A DNA stretch of 64,000 nucleotides from Echinicola marina (lineage in GTDB: Bacteria > Bacteroidota > Bacteroidia > Cytophagales > Cyclobacteriaceae), in assembly GCF_020463795.1 (NCBI RefSeq), contig NZ_CP080025.1, positions 437,001 through 501,000 of the forward strand, written 5' to 3'. The notes under the pieces were generated by a model that ran no database searches, was not told where the DNA came from, and saw nothing but the letters and a program-made list of their open reading frames with translations. The translations under genes were made by a program, and so were the position numbers. Positions 54,131 through 62,093 of this stretch are shown in pieces; positions within the stretch are counted from its first letter, which is position 1, and each line of letters opens with the position of its first letter.

Positions 54131-54676
54131 ATGGAAAATGTAAGTGACTTAAACCGATTAAAATTCCCTATTGGCCATTTTGAGAAAAAAGAATCTTATT
54201 CAAGTGATGAATTGAACAAACTTATCATCATCAATGAATCTGCACCCGCCAAGTACAGAAAAATAGTCGAAAGTCTGAAACCTGAAGACCTGAACAAAAC
54301 TTACCGTGAAGGGAGTTGGACTATCCAGCAATTAATCCATCATGTAGCGGATATCCAATTGCTTCATTTTTTGAGGATGAAAAAAGCATTGACAGAGCCA
54401 AATTACAAGGAAGTGACGCTTATTGATATGGATGGCTGGGCCGGAACCGCTGATGGAACCAAAGCGCCTGTTGAAGATTCATTGATGATGTTTGAAGGAA
54501 TAAATAAAAGATATGTGTTTCTTCTTAGGTCATTAGATGATGCGACATTGAAGATCCAATACTATCATCCGGTACGGAAATTCACCATCAATCAAGCACA
54601 AGCCATAGCGATGTCAGCATGGCATGTAGACCATCACCTTGCCCATATTAAAATTGCTTTGGGAGAATCACTTTAA
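54131..54676 (+). CDS. DinB-superfamily YfiT-like putative metal-dependent hydrolase/thiol transferase
   Basis: 181 residues of the YfiT/bacillithiol-transferase group: YREGSWTIQQLIHHVADIQL, ALTEPNYKEVTLIDMDGWAG and SAWHVDHHLAHIKIAL. The three His of HHVAD and WHVDHHLAH would bind a divalent metal in a four-helix bundle. Bacillithiol or another low-molecular-weight thiol would be the usual partner. It is the last gene inside the 180-bp direct repeats. Confidence 0.8.
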   Translation: MENVSDLNRLKFPIGHFEKKESYSSDELNKLIIINESAPAKYRKIVESLKPEDLNKTYREGSWTIQQLIHHVADIQLLHFLRMKKALTEPNYKEVTLIDMDGWAGTADGTKAPVEDSLMMFEGINKRYVFLLRSLDDATLKIQYYHPVRKFTINQAQAIAMSAWHVDHHLAHIKIALGESL

Positions 54677-54677
54677 A

Positions 54678-54859
54678 TTTGATTTATGTGAGCAGTGCGG
54701 ATAAGTAGAAATACCCCTTTCTTAATTGAATGTATCAATCGACAATTATCAAAACACACCATATTTTTCACATTATACTATGAAAAATACTAACCTAGCC
54801 ACCAATATGAAATGACTTACAATCAATTTTCACACTATAATGTGATTTATATTGATTTC
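54678..54859. repeat. 180-bp direct repeat, copy 2 (after the DinB-like gene)
   Basis: Second copy of the sequence at 52194, including the tail of the 216-residue gene (out of context here, right after the DinB stop) and operator sites A and B (54765-54786 and 54830-54845). No hipB follows it. Confidence 0.8.
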
Positions 54860-54886
54860 AACTCTTAGGTTAACCAAATTCAATAG

Positions 54887-55098
54887 GTATTTCAAGGGTT
54901 GGAGGAATCACTAGGCCATCCCAAATCTATTTTGATAAAGTTGCTGAAGGGAGAATGGTTCATCTATTTTGGAATGCTCGTTATGCTGGCGTGCATAGGT
55001 TTCCCCGTTTATTTCATAGAAAACGCCCCCCTATTTTTCCCTTAATCTTGCTGTGTATTCCATCTGCTTTTACCATCATCAAAAAGGTTCAAAAGTAA
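54887..55098 (+). pseudogene. Remnant of a small membrane protein
   Basis: From about 54899 the plus strand reads LEESLGHPKSILIKLLKGEW and then a hydrophobic segment (FIYFGMLVMLACIGFPVYFI). A one-base shift at the CCC run near 55030-55045 is needed to continue into LILLCIPSAFTIIKKVQK and a stop at 55098. No start codon is in frame. It lies after the duplicated HipB operator. Confidence 0.35.
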
Positions 55099-55203
55099 TA
55101 CTTGGCTAATAACAATCCCCTACAAGTTAGGTAATTACCTTCTATCAATCATATATATGCTTTTACTTACCTCTGGATCAACCAAGGAACAATCCCAAAT
55201 TAT

Positions 55204-55280
55204 ATTCGGATTTCACTCGGATATTACCGAGCTTGATCCGAAGGTGATCCGAGAGTGATCCCTGAGTAATCCGAAGAATA
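55204..55280. repeat. Cluster of TCGGAT/ATCCGA words
   Basis: Five near-identical hexamers in both orientations within 77 bp (for example 55206, 55217, 55236, 55247 and 55269), with ACTCGGAT matched by ATCCGAGAGT. The arrangement can fold into a branched hairpin. Function unknown. Confidence 0.5.
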
Positions 55281-55707
55281 TTTTGATTTTCCCTAACCTA
55301 ACTTGAACACATAGTGAGGACATTTATAAAATATGGTGTCGAATACGCAAAGATTTAATAGGGCTATATCATAAGTCAAAACGTACCCGAAGGTCGTTAC
55401 CGGGGAAGCATCTCTTCCAGAAAAAATAGCTAAAGAGATCCACTCCCCGCATCGAGTGACACTGATTTGAAGCTCAGGTCATCAAGAACAAAACATTACC
55501 TGAATAAAATGTAGAAAGATCCATAAAGGAAAAGAAGCATTGAATTTGGTTACCTGCCAGGGAATTCACCTTTAGGCCAATATTGTGATCTAATGGGTAA
55601 GAAGGGCTCAGACCAAGCCCTTCGACTTAGCTCAGGATAAACTTAAGTCGAGGTCCTACGGCTAGCCTTCGAGTCAGCCCAGGCTGTCATCTTTGCACTG
55701 ATACCTT

Positions 55708-55878
55708 AAATCCGCATTATGCATTAGCCTATCTATTGCGACCTGAAACAACTTTAAAATCAGTCGCTTCGCTGCTGTTTTCGATTTCACCATAGCGATG
55801 CTATGATTCAATCTCCAAACAGCCTGATTTTCTTGTAGTTTCAGTTCTCATAAGGATTCCTAATGCATAAAACGGGTT
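55708..55878. repeat. 171-bp imperfect long palindrome (MITE/REP-like)
   Basis: The two arms (about 55708-55790 and 55795-55878) match over most of their length, including TATGCATTAG, CTGAAAC, AAAATCAG, CTGTTT and the apex CATAGC-GAT-GCTATG. It would fold into a single long hairpin. No protein is encoded. A miniature transposable element or dispersed intergenic hairpin is the likely nature. Confidence 0.6.
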
Positions 55879-56155
55879 AAAAGCTATTTCCCAGGGTTAC
55901 CTGCTACATTGCAGATACATATTTTATTTTTTATTAATCTGTATGTCCGCAATTGCACCAGTAAGGTTCACCGTCCAAAATATGTTCTCAAAAACAGCCC
56001 ATATCTAACCGAAATGAAGAATTAAATCAGTGTAAATCTGTGGAATCCGTGAGAAATAAGGTGACTGGTGTGAAAACGGATAATCATATTTATTAATTTG
56101 AAGCTGAAAATAAGCCAGTTACTTTTCGATCTGTTCAACTTTTATCTACTTAATA

Positions 56156-57241
56156 ATGAAAACACACGCATTCGCATTATCCTTTTTACTGATTTTCAAT
56201 ATTGCTTATGGCCAGCAAGTGGATTCATTATCCATCCCTACAGATGGACAATTTCAGCTAATTTCAATATGTGCCCAAAAACTCCCTGATCAAGCACAGC
56301 TGTCGATAGCTATCATCAAAGATGGAGAGGTAAATTTTTATGGTGTTAAAAAAGAGGATGATTCACTTACACCCATCGACAATGCCCAAAAAGTTTTTGA
56401 AATAGGATCCATCACTAAAGTCTTCACCGCTACCCTGCTTGCCAAACAAGTCCTGGAAAACAAGGTAAAACTGGATGATAATATCAACGATTATCTCGAC
56501 TATCAATTAAAGGACAATATTAAGATTACATTCGAGCAATTGGCCACACACACTTCAGGATTGCCCAGAGTGCCCATCAGTTTAAGTTCTCCTACATTGA
56601 ATTTGGAAAACCCGTACAAAGACTATGATGAAAACAAATTAGAAATTTACCTCACAGAAAAATTAAAACTGAATGCTGCTCCTGGAGAAAAGTCTTCCTA
56701 TTCCAATTTGGGCTATGGGCTCTTAGGCTATCTGGAAGGCCTGATCGAAAACAGCAGCTATGAAGATTTACTTCAAAGCCAAATCTTCTCCAAATATCAC
56801 ATGACCAACTCCACTACAAACCGCGATGACGTCCAACATATTTTGGTAAAGGGACTCAATGATAATGGCCAAGAAGTTCCCAACTGGGATATGGCCGTGC
56901 ATATGGGAGCAGGAGGGATTTTATCCACCGTTGAGGACCTTTCAAAATTTGCGCTCGCCCAATTTGACAATAATAATAAGGAATTGAATTTGACCAGACA
57001 GGCCCATTTCAACATCGAAGACAACTATTCCATTGGTCTGGGCTGGGGACTGATAAAAGTGGCATCTGGTGAAGAGTGGATTTGGCATAATGGAGGAACT
57101 GGAGGATACACTTCTTCGATGATCATTAATACCCGTACTAAAAATGGCATTATCGTTTTGTCCAATATATCTGCTTTAGGGAAATTGACCAGTAATATTG
57201 GCGACCTATCCCATAAACTGATGACAATATTGGAGCAATAG
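56156..57241 (+). CDS. Secreted serine hydrolase, class C beta-lactamase family
   Basis: 361 residues with a signal peptide (FALSFLLIFNIAYGQQ). Penicillin-binding fold motifs are complete: SITK (SxxK, in FEIGSITKVFTATL), YSN (YxN, in SSYSNLGYGLLGYL) and HNGGTGGY replacing KTG. Members act as esterases, peptidases or beta-lactamases in the periplasm; the substrate cannot be told. It lies alone, starting after the gene-free region. Confidence 0.85.
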   Translation: MKTHAFALSFLLIFNIAYGQQVDSLSIPTDGQFQLISICAQKLPDQAQLSIAIIKDGEVNFYGVKKEDDSLTPIDNAQKVFEIGSITKVFTATLLAKQVLENKVKLDDNINDYLDYQLKDNIKITFEQLATHTSGLPRVPISLSSPTLNLENPYKDYDENKLEIYLTEKLKLNAAPGEKSSYSNLGYGLLGYLEGLIENSSYEDLLQSQIFSKYHMTNSTTNRDDVQHILVKGLNDNGQEVPNWDMAVHMGAGGILSTVEDLSKFALAQFDNNNKELNLTRQAHFNIEDNYSIGLGWGLIKVASGEEWIWHNGGTGGYTSSMIINTRTKNGIIVLSNISALGKLTSNIGDLSHKLMTILEQ

Positions 57242-57255
57242 ATATTTATTGATGG

Positions 57256-57425
57256 CTAAATTTCAGCCACAAAGCTATTTATCCGCTCCACATACCAACC
57301 TCTAAATCCTTTGCTTTGCAGTTGATGATGGAAACCTGTTAAATGTTCTCCCGGGTATTGAACCACCTCACAATTTCCTCCATGTACCTTTTGAAGCCCC
57401 ACGGCATCCTGATGGCTTGTGATTC
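57256..57425 (-). pseudogene. C-terminal relic of an alpha/beta-hydrolase-like protein
   Basis: On the minus strand one frame is open and protein-like for about 55 codons (SHQDAVGLQKVHGGNCEVV, YPGEHLTGFHHQLQSKGFRG) and ends at TAG 57256. It looks like the last part of an alpha/beta hydrolase, but there is no start and nothing readable upstream. The rest of 57242-57641 holds nothing but the rhodanese promoter. Confidence 0.35.
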
Positions 57426-57612
57426 AACAATTGGCCTGATAAATTTGAACCAGAACAATTTTATAGTTCAATAAAAAAACCTAATCAAAAAATCGGCACT
57501 ATTGAGATAGAATAAGAGAAACCTATCCCCGGTCAAAATGGTTTTACAGATAATGATATAAGCTATTTATTCCCTATGTGACATTAATTACTGAAAAGCG
57601 GTCGGGCACATG

Positions 57613-57620
57613 GTAGTTTT
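57613..57620 (+). promoter_or_regulatory. Possible -7 element of the rhodanese gene
   Basis: TAGTTTTG fits TAnnTTTG and lies 21 bp before the rhodanese start. The -33 TTG is not clear. Confidence 0.35.
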
Positions 57621-57641
57621 GTATCAAAAATTGAAATAAAT

Positions 57642-57980
57642 ATGCTATTCGATATCTTTAAAAAACAGGAAAAAAACTATAAGGATCTAAATGCCGAAAA
57701 CTTCAAAAACGGCATACAGCAAAAAGATGCTGTCATCATCGACGTCAGGTCCTCTGGAGAGTTTAGCTCTGGAAAAATCAAAGGGGCCCACAACATCAAC
57801 TTAATGTCTGCGGACTTTATGGAGCAAATCAAACACCTCCCCAAAGACAAGGAGTATTATCTCTATTGTCGCAGTGGAAACAGAAGTGGAAGTGCTGCCA
57901 GTGTAATGGATAAGCAAGGTTTCACTAAGGTCTACAACCTGGTTGGAGGCATAGGCAGATGGCCTTATGATGTAGAATAA
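57642..57980 (+). CDS. Rhodanese-like sulfurtransferase domain protein
   Basis: 112 residues: a single rhodanese domain with DVRSSGEFSSGKIKGAHNIN, the active-site loop YCRSGNRSGSAA (catalytic Cys) and YNLVGGIGRWPY. It transfers sulfane sulfur or acts in redox control. The thioredoxin gene follows 71 bp downstream on the same strand, a common pairing. Confidence 0.9.
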   Translation: MLFDIFKKQEKNYKDLNAENFKNGIQQKDAVIIDVRSSGEFSSGKIKGAHNINLMSADFMEQIKHLPKDKEYYLYCRSGNRSGSAASVMDKQGFTKVYNLVGGIGRWPYDVE

Positions 57981-58051
57981 AACAATATAATTTAAAGCAA
58001 ATAAAAGCAGTAAAGTATGAAGAATGCTGGCTGCTTGAAACCTTAAAAGTT

Positions 58052-58357
58052 ATGGCTGAAAAAAAATCCTTTGACACCCTGATTGCTGGAGACCAACCCG
58101 TATTGGTAGATTTCTATGCCACTTGGTGTGGACCTTGCAAAGCCTTGCATCCGATTCTTGAGGATACTGCTAAGCATTTTGGGAGCATGGTAAAAATCAT
58201 CAAAGTTGATGTGGATAAAAATCCCGCTGCAGCACAAAAATTCCAAGTACGCGGTGTTCCTACACTCTTGCTTTTCAAGAATGGCAAAATGCTGTGGAGA
58301 CAATCAGGTGTAGTGCCAGGGCCTCAACTTCAGCAAATCATCCAACAACACGTTTAG
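58052..58357 (+). CDS. trxA: Thioredoxin
   Basis: 101 residues with the active site FYATWCGPCKALHP, the cis-Pro loop VRGVPTLLLFKNG and the typical C-terminus. It reduces disulfides in the cytoplasm. Length and motif are standard for thioredoxin. Other thioredoxin genes may exist outside the window, so trxA is only the generic name. Confidence 0.9.
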   Translation: MAEKKSFDTLIAGDQPVLVDFYATWCGPCKALHPILEDTAKHFGSMVKIIKVDVDKNPAAAQKFQVRGVPTLLLFKNGKMLWRQSGVVPGPQLQQIIQQHV

Positions 58358-58410
58358 AGTCTAGTAGAAACAGCTTACTGTTTACAAAGTTGTATTAAAC
58401 ACCCATATAT

Positions 58411-58445
58411 TATAAGTGTCCCCAAAAATTTTGGGGACACTTATA
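58411..58445. terminator. Bidirectional terminator hairpin
   Basis: A perfect 17-bp inverted repeat (TATAAGTGTCCCCAAAA with its complement around one A) lies 54 bp after the thioredoxin stop and 44 bp before the end of the minus-strand gene. A- and T-rich tails on both sides suit termination in both directions. Confidence 0.8.
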
Positions 58446-58488
58446 TTTATAGACTATTAATTTCCTCTTTCCTCCAAGCACTACCCAT

Positions 58489-58704
58489 TCATTTCTTATG
58501 TGGATGTTCCGCTATATGGTGCTTTAGAAGTTGCTTTAAACTGTTGAGGTAATCAGAGAAGTTCTTGGTATCCATTTTGGCATTCATCTCCGCCGAAATG
58601 GTAATGGGCGTTTCATCCAAATACTGATAAAGTTCTGGATACTCTTGCTCTATCTTTAAGGTAAGTTCATTGATTTCTTTGGTAAGCTCCTGTAGGCGTT
58701 TCAT
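58489..58704 (-). CDS. Small hypothetical helical protein
   Basis: 71 residues, mostly helix (KRLQELTKEINELTLKIEQE), ending His-rich (HHIAEHPHKK). It follows the universal-stress-protein gene by 6 bp and may be co-regulated with it. Function unknown. Confidence 0.65.
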   Translation of the reverse strand: MKRLQELTKEINELTLKIEQEYPELYQYLDETPITISAEMNAKMDTKNFSDYLNSLKQLLKHHIAEHPHKK

Positions 58705-58710
58705 TAAATT

Positions 58711-59541
58711 TCAGCTATTTATATTAACACTCAAAACGGGGATACCTGAATGATTTACCAAGTGCTCGGTAATACCAGGTGAAATCATCTTCATAAAACC
58801 TGATTTGCCATGGGTTACCAAGGCGATTACATCGGTGGACATGGATTCCGCAAACTTTTGAATCCCTCTTTCTTCATTAAACGCATCAAAAATATTTAAG
58901 GTACATTCTAGATGATGGCATTCCGCTTTAAAGGCTTCCATGAGGGCCTTTACCACATCGGTTTCTTTAAATCCAAAGGGGGTATTTATGTATAATAAAT
59001 GGATACGGGCCCCCATTAACCTGGCAAATTCAACTATTTTCTGAAATGGTGCCTTGATGTCTTCTTCAAAACTGGCCGCAAAAATCAGGCTATCTACCTT
59101 AAAATTCTGCACATGCTCTTTGACCACTAAAACAGGGGATTGGGAATGGCGAACGACCTTTTGGGTATAAGTGCCAATAAGATTGTTTATCCCAGAGGTC
59201 CCGTGGGAGCCCATTACTACAAAATCATATTCATGTTCGGCGATCTGCCGGTCTATTTCAGTTCTTCCTTTATCGAACAACAATACTGTATCCGATTTCA
59301 AACCTAATTTCTCCGCCTTGCCTTTTAGTGCGCCCAACGCTGTCTTGGCATGGGCTATCTGGGCCTTGGTCTCTGGATAAAGATCTTCTTTTTCCATTGG
59401 AAGCCTCACCCAATCAATTCCGGTTGACAAAATATGCATAAAATGAATTTCCGCTTGGGCCCTTTCAGCAATTGTCAGTCCAGCCTTTTCAGCTGCTTTG
59501 GCGCAGTCTGAAAAATCAGTTGGTATTAATATCTTTTTCAT
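58711..59541 (-). CDS. Universal stress protein, tandem USP domains
   Basis: 276 residues with two USP domains. The first (1-145) has the complete ATP-binding signature GSHGTSGINNLIGT ... SQSPVLVVK. The second (146-276) has THGKSGFMKMISPGITEHLV. Such proteins respond to stress or redox state. The operon includes the small gene 58489-58704. Confidence 0.9.
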   Translation of the reverse strand: MKKILIPTDFSDCAKAAEKAGLTIAERAQAEIHFMHILSTGIDWVRLPMEKEDLYPETKAQIAHAKTALGALKGKAEKLGLKSDTVLLFDKGRTEIDRQIAEHEYDFVVMGSHGTSGINNLIGTYTQKVVRHSQSPVLVVKEHVQNFKVDSLIFAASFEEDIKAPFQKIVEFARLMGARIHLLYINTPFGFKETDVVKALMEAFKAECHHLECTLNIFDAFNEERGIQKFAESMSTDVIALVTHGKSGFMKMISPGITEHLVNHSGIPVLSVNINS

Positions 59542-59864
59542 GATTAAACTTATTTTGAAGTCAAATTATGCTCAGCTCATCCATTTTTTTAAGCCCCCAC
59601 AGGCCTCCACCAAAGCTCCAGCCTTTCCTTTTTTAATAAACTTCCTTCTTCAACTTATTTTAAGTTACCATTGGGCCAAAAGAAAAAAAATGAGATTGCT
59701 CTGACAATCTGATGATAGCTATCACCATTAAAATCGATCTGAAGAAAGCCTCCTCAACTGAAGTGCTATGCGCAGTACTTTAGAGAAATGCTTAAATTGT
59801 AACATGATCATAAGTCTTTCTAAATAAAATTGACTCACAACAAATCATTAAAATCTGACAGATT
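59542..59864 (+). other. Intergenic region, divergent promoters
   Basis: The stretch between the divergent universal stress protein and phosphatase genes. I see no gene, hairpin or repeat in it. Confidence 0.5.
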
Positions 59865-60521
59865 ATGCAATTATTTTTTATTGGCGATATCCACGGTTGC
59901 TACCATACATTTTTGAAAATGCTAGAAAACTGGCTGCCAGAAAAAGAAATGCTTATTCAAGTGGGCGACCTTATTGACCGGGGAAACTATTCTCCAGAAG
60001 TCCTTGATTTGTTCCAACAATTAGAAATCGAGCATCCCCAAAAAATCATTTCCCTTCGTGGGAATCACGAGCAAATGATGATTGATTATTTGGATAATAA
60101 GCCCACAGGCAACAGCTGGATGTATAATGGAGGCAGCCAAACATTAAAGCAATTCGATGAGCGAAAAAAGGATTTGGAAGCAACTTTGGCCTGGATAAAG
60201 AGCCGTCCCCTAATATGGGAAAACGACCATATTCTGGCTTCTCATGCGGGCTTTTCCCATACTTCCGTTCCTTTGGATGTTCATCATAGGGAAGGCATAC
60301 TTTGGAATCGCAGCCCATTAAAGGATATGGAAAAGACCCAGGTCATCGGCCACACCCCACTCCAAGAGGGAAAAGCCAGGTACACCGGGGCATCAAACTC
60401 CTGGAATATTGACACGGGGGCTTACAGGGGCTTTTGCCTTACAGGAATAAAACTTGATGAAAAGGGATGTTTTTTGGAGGAAATCAATATTCCTACAGTG
60501 GAACAGGATTATCAGCCGTAA
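59865..60521 (+). CDS. Metallophosphoesterase, PPP family (serine/threonine phosphatase-like)
   Basis: 218 residues. The metal-binding motifs are complete: GDIHGCYHT, GDLIDRGNYSP, RGNHEQMM, ASHAGFSH and IGHTPL. It belongs to the bacterial PrpA/diadenosine tetraphosphatase-like group. Substrate may be phosphoprotein or Ap4A. Its 3' end overlaps the Ppx/GppA gene on the other strand by 29 bp. Confidence 0.88.
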   Translation: MQLFFIGDIHGCYHTFLKMLENWLPEKEMLIQVGDLIDRGNYSPEVLDLFQQLEIEHPQKIISLRGNHEQMMIDYLDNKPTGNSWMYNGGSQTLKQFDERKKDLEATLAWIKSRPLIWENDHILASHAGFSHTSVPLDVHHREGILWNRSPLKDMEKTQVIGHTPLQEGKARYTGASNSWNIDTGAYRGFCLTGIKLDEKGCFLEEINIPTVEQDYQP

Positions 60522-62043
60522 TCTCTATCTTTCTGCGCAGGGCCTTTTCCAGTACATTTCGGTGTCTCATGGATTCCCAAATTTCCAAATCTGGGTTTTC
60601 TTCCCCCTGAAGGAGAATTCTCAGTCGTTCCTCTTGAAGCTCGCAAACCAGTTTTTCTACCCATTGGTTTTTGGTTTTGTCCAAGCCTATGGCTATCCTC
60701 ATGATTCCAGCCAAAAACCGGATCATGCGTTTTTGGATTTTGGAAAGGCGCTTAAATTGCTTTTGCTTTTTCTTGGGACCTTTCTTGCGGTGGTACCTGG
60801 CCAATAGCCCCAATAACATGATTTCCTCATTGGTAAATCCCCGCAATCGGGAATGGGCAATGATATATTGGGAATGTTTATGGTATTTGGGATAACCGAT
60901 AAAATGACCTACTTCAAATATCATACAGGCAAACTCAAGAATTTCACGCTGTGTTTCATCCAAACCATGTTGCTCCTGAAGCTGGTCAAATAACTGCAAT
61001 GCCAAATGGGCTACATGCTTTTTTTGTTCTACATCACTTTTATACCGCAAGGCCAAATGGGAAACACTCCTATGCCGTAAATCCCCCTCAGGATAAAGCA
61101 AATGCTTCTTCTTACTTACATTACTATCCAAATAATCCAAAATCAATCCTTCCCGGAGTGAGGCATCACAAAGGGTTATGGATTCCGCCTTGGCCATTTG
61201 AAGCAAGCGAACCAATAGCAAGCTTCCCAAATGAATGGCATCTACCCGATTACTACTGATGCCGGGAACTTTTTCTCTTTTATCGGGGCCCATTTTTAGC
61301 AGCTTCTTAGATAGCTTCTCCAGTTCCTTGGTGCTGACCACTTCGGCATTGACCGTACTGATGGAACTGCCTTTGGAGGCCAAGTGTGCGGCTTCCCCCA
61401 AGGTCCTGATTGTACCAGAGGTACCTATTACCCTTGTAAACCCTTCCTGTACTACCTCCTTCATAATATCCTCCGCTGCCAACTGTATATGTTTCTCCAA
61501 GTCGATCAGTCCCTGCGCATCAAGGGTATCTTTACCCCCAGCCATGTCCAATAAGCGCAGTACGCCGAGTTTAATACTCTTTTTAAAGAAAATATCCTCC
61601 TGATTCCCTACGGTGGCTTCAGTACTTCCTCCACCAATATCCAATACCAACACCTTCTCCTCCCCAAAGGCTATGGCCCTTCTCACGGCCAAAAATATCA
61701 GCCTCGCCTCTTCCTTGCCGGAAATCACTCGTGGAACTATCCCTGTCTCCTTGGACAACCTATCCAAAAACTCCCCGCCATTCTTGGCCTCCCGGGTAGC
61801 ACTGGTCGCAGCGGTGATGATCTCTTCTACCCCAAACTGATCCGCCAATTGCACATACCTTTTGATCACCTCCAAGCCCCGGTCAAACGCATCTTGGGAA
61901 AGCTGGTTGGTAGCAAATACCCCAACACCCAACTTGACCATTTCTTTCTCATCAATCAGCACCTTGATGTTCTGCCTGGCAGTAACTTCCGCTATGACCA
62001 AATGAATGGAATTGGTACCTATATCTATCGCAGCTAAATTCAT
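60493..62043 (-). CDS. Ppx/GppA-family exopolyphosphatase / (p)ppGpp phosphohydrolase
   Basis: 516 residues. The ASKHA phosphatase fold shows in AAIDIGTNSIHLVIAEV, the phosphate-2 motif VLVLDIGGGSTEATVG and GTSGTIRTLGEAA. The C-terminal helical HD-like domain (HRSVSHLALRYKSDVEQKKH, CMIFEVGHFIGYPKYHKHSQ) is as in full-length Ppx. It cleaves phosphate from polyphosphate or pppGpp. The 3' ends of this gene and the phosphatase overlap, so antisense effects are possible. Confidence 0.9.
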   Translation of the reverse strand: MNLAAIDIGTNSIHLVIAEVTARQNIKVLIDEKEMVKLGVGVFATNQLSQDAFDRGLEVIKRYVQLADQFGVEEIITAATSATREAKNGGEFLDRLSKETGIVPRVISGKEEARLIFLAVRRAIAFGEEKVLVLDIGGGSTEATVGNQEDIFFKKSIKLGVLRLLDMAGGKDTLDAQGLIDLEKHIQLAAEDIMKEVVQEGFTRVIGTSGTIRTLGEAAHLASKGSSISTVNAEVVSTKELEKLSKKLLKMGPDKREKVPGISSNRVDAIHLGSLLLVRLLQMAKAESITLCDASLREGLILDYLDSNVSKKKHLLYPEGDLRHRSVSHLALRYKSDVEQKKHVAHLALQLFDQLQEQHGLDETQREILEFACMIFEVGHFIGYPKYHKHSQYIIAHSRLRGFTNEEIMLLGLLARYHRKKGPKKKQKQFKRLSKIQKRMIRFLAGIMRIAIGLDKTKNQWVEKLVCELQEERLRILLQGEENPDLEIWESMRHRNVLEKALRRKIEITADNPVPL

Positions 62044-62093
62044 ATATCTTTGGGCTTATGGTTAATCTTCTTTTCAATCCAAACTACAAACAA

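Larger units (their letters stand above)
55099..56155 (+). other. Gene-free region with repeats
   Basis: About 1 kb without a convincing gene. It includes a cluster of TCGGAT/ATCCGA words (55204-55280), the word CCCTTCGACTTAGCTCAGGA (55618-55637) that looks like an intergenic dispersed repeat, and a 171-bp imperfect palindrome (55708-55878). The promoter of the serine hydrolase lies in the last 100 bp. Confidence 0.6.

Noticed and set aside
54677-56155. CRISPR array in the repeat-rich region
   Set aside because: The repeats are palindromic or of irregular spacing and there are no regular unique spacers or cas genes.
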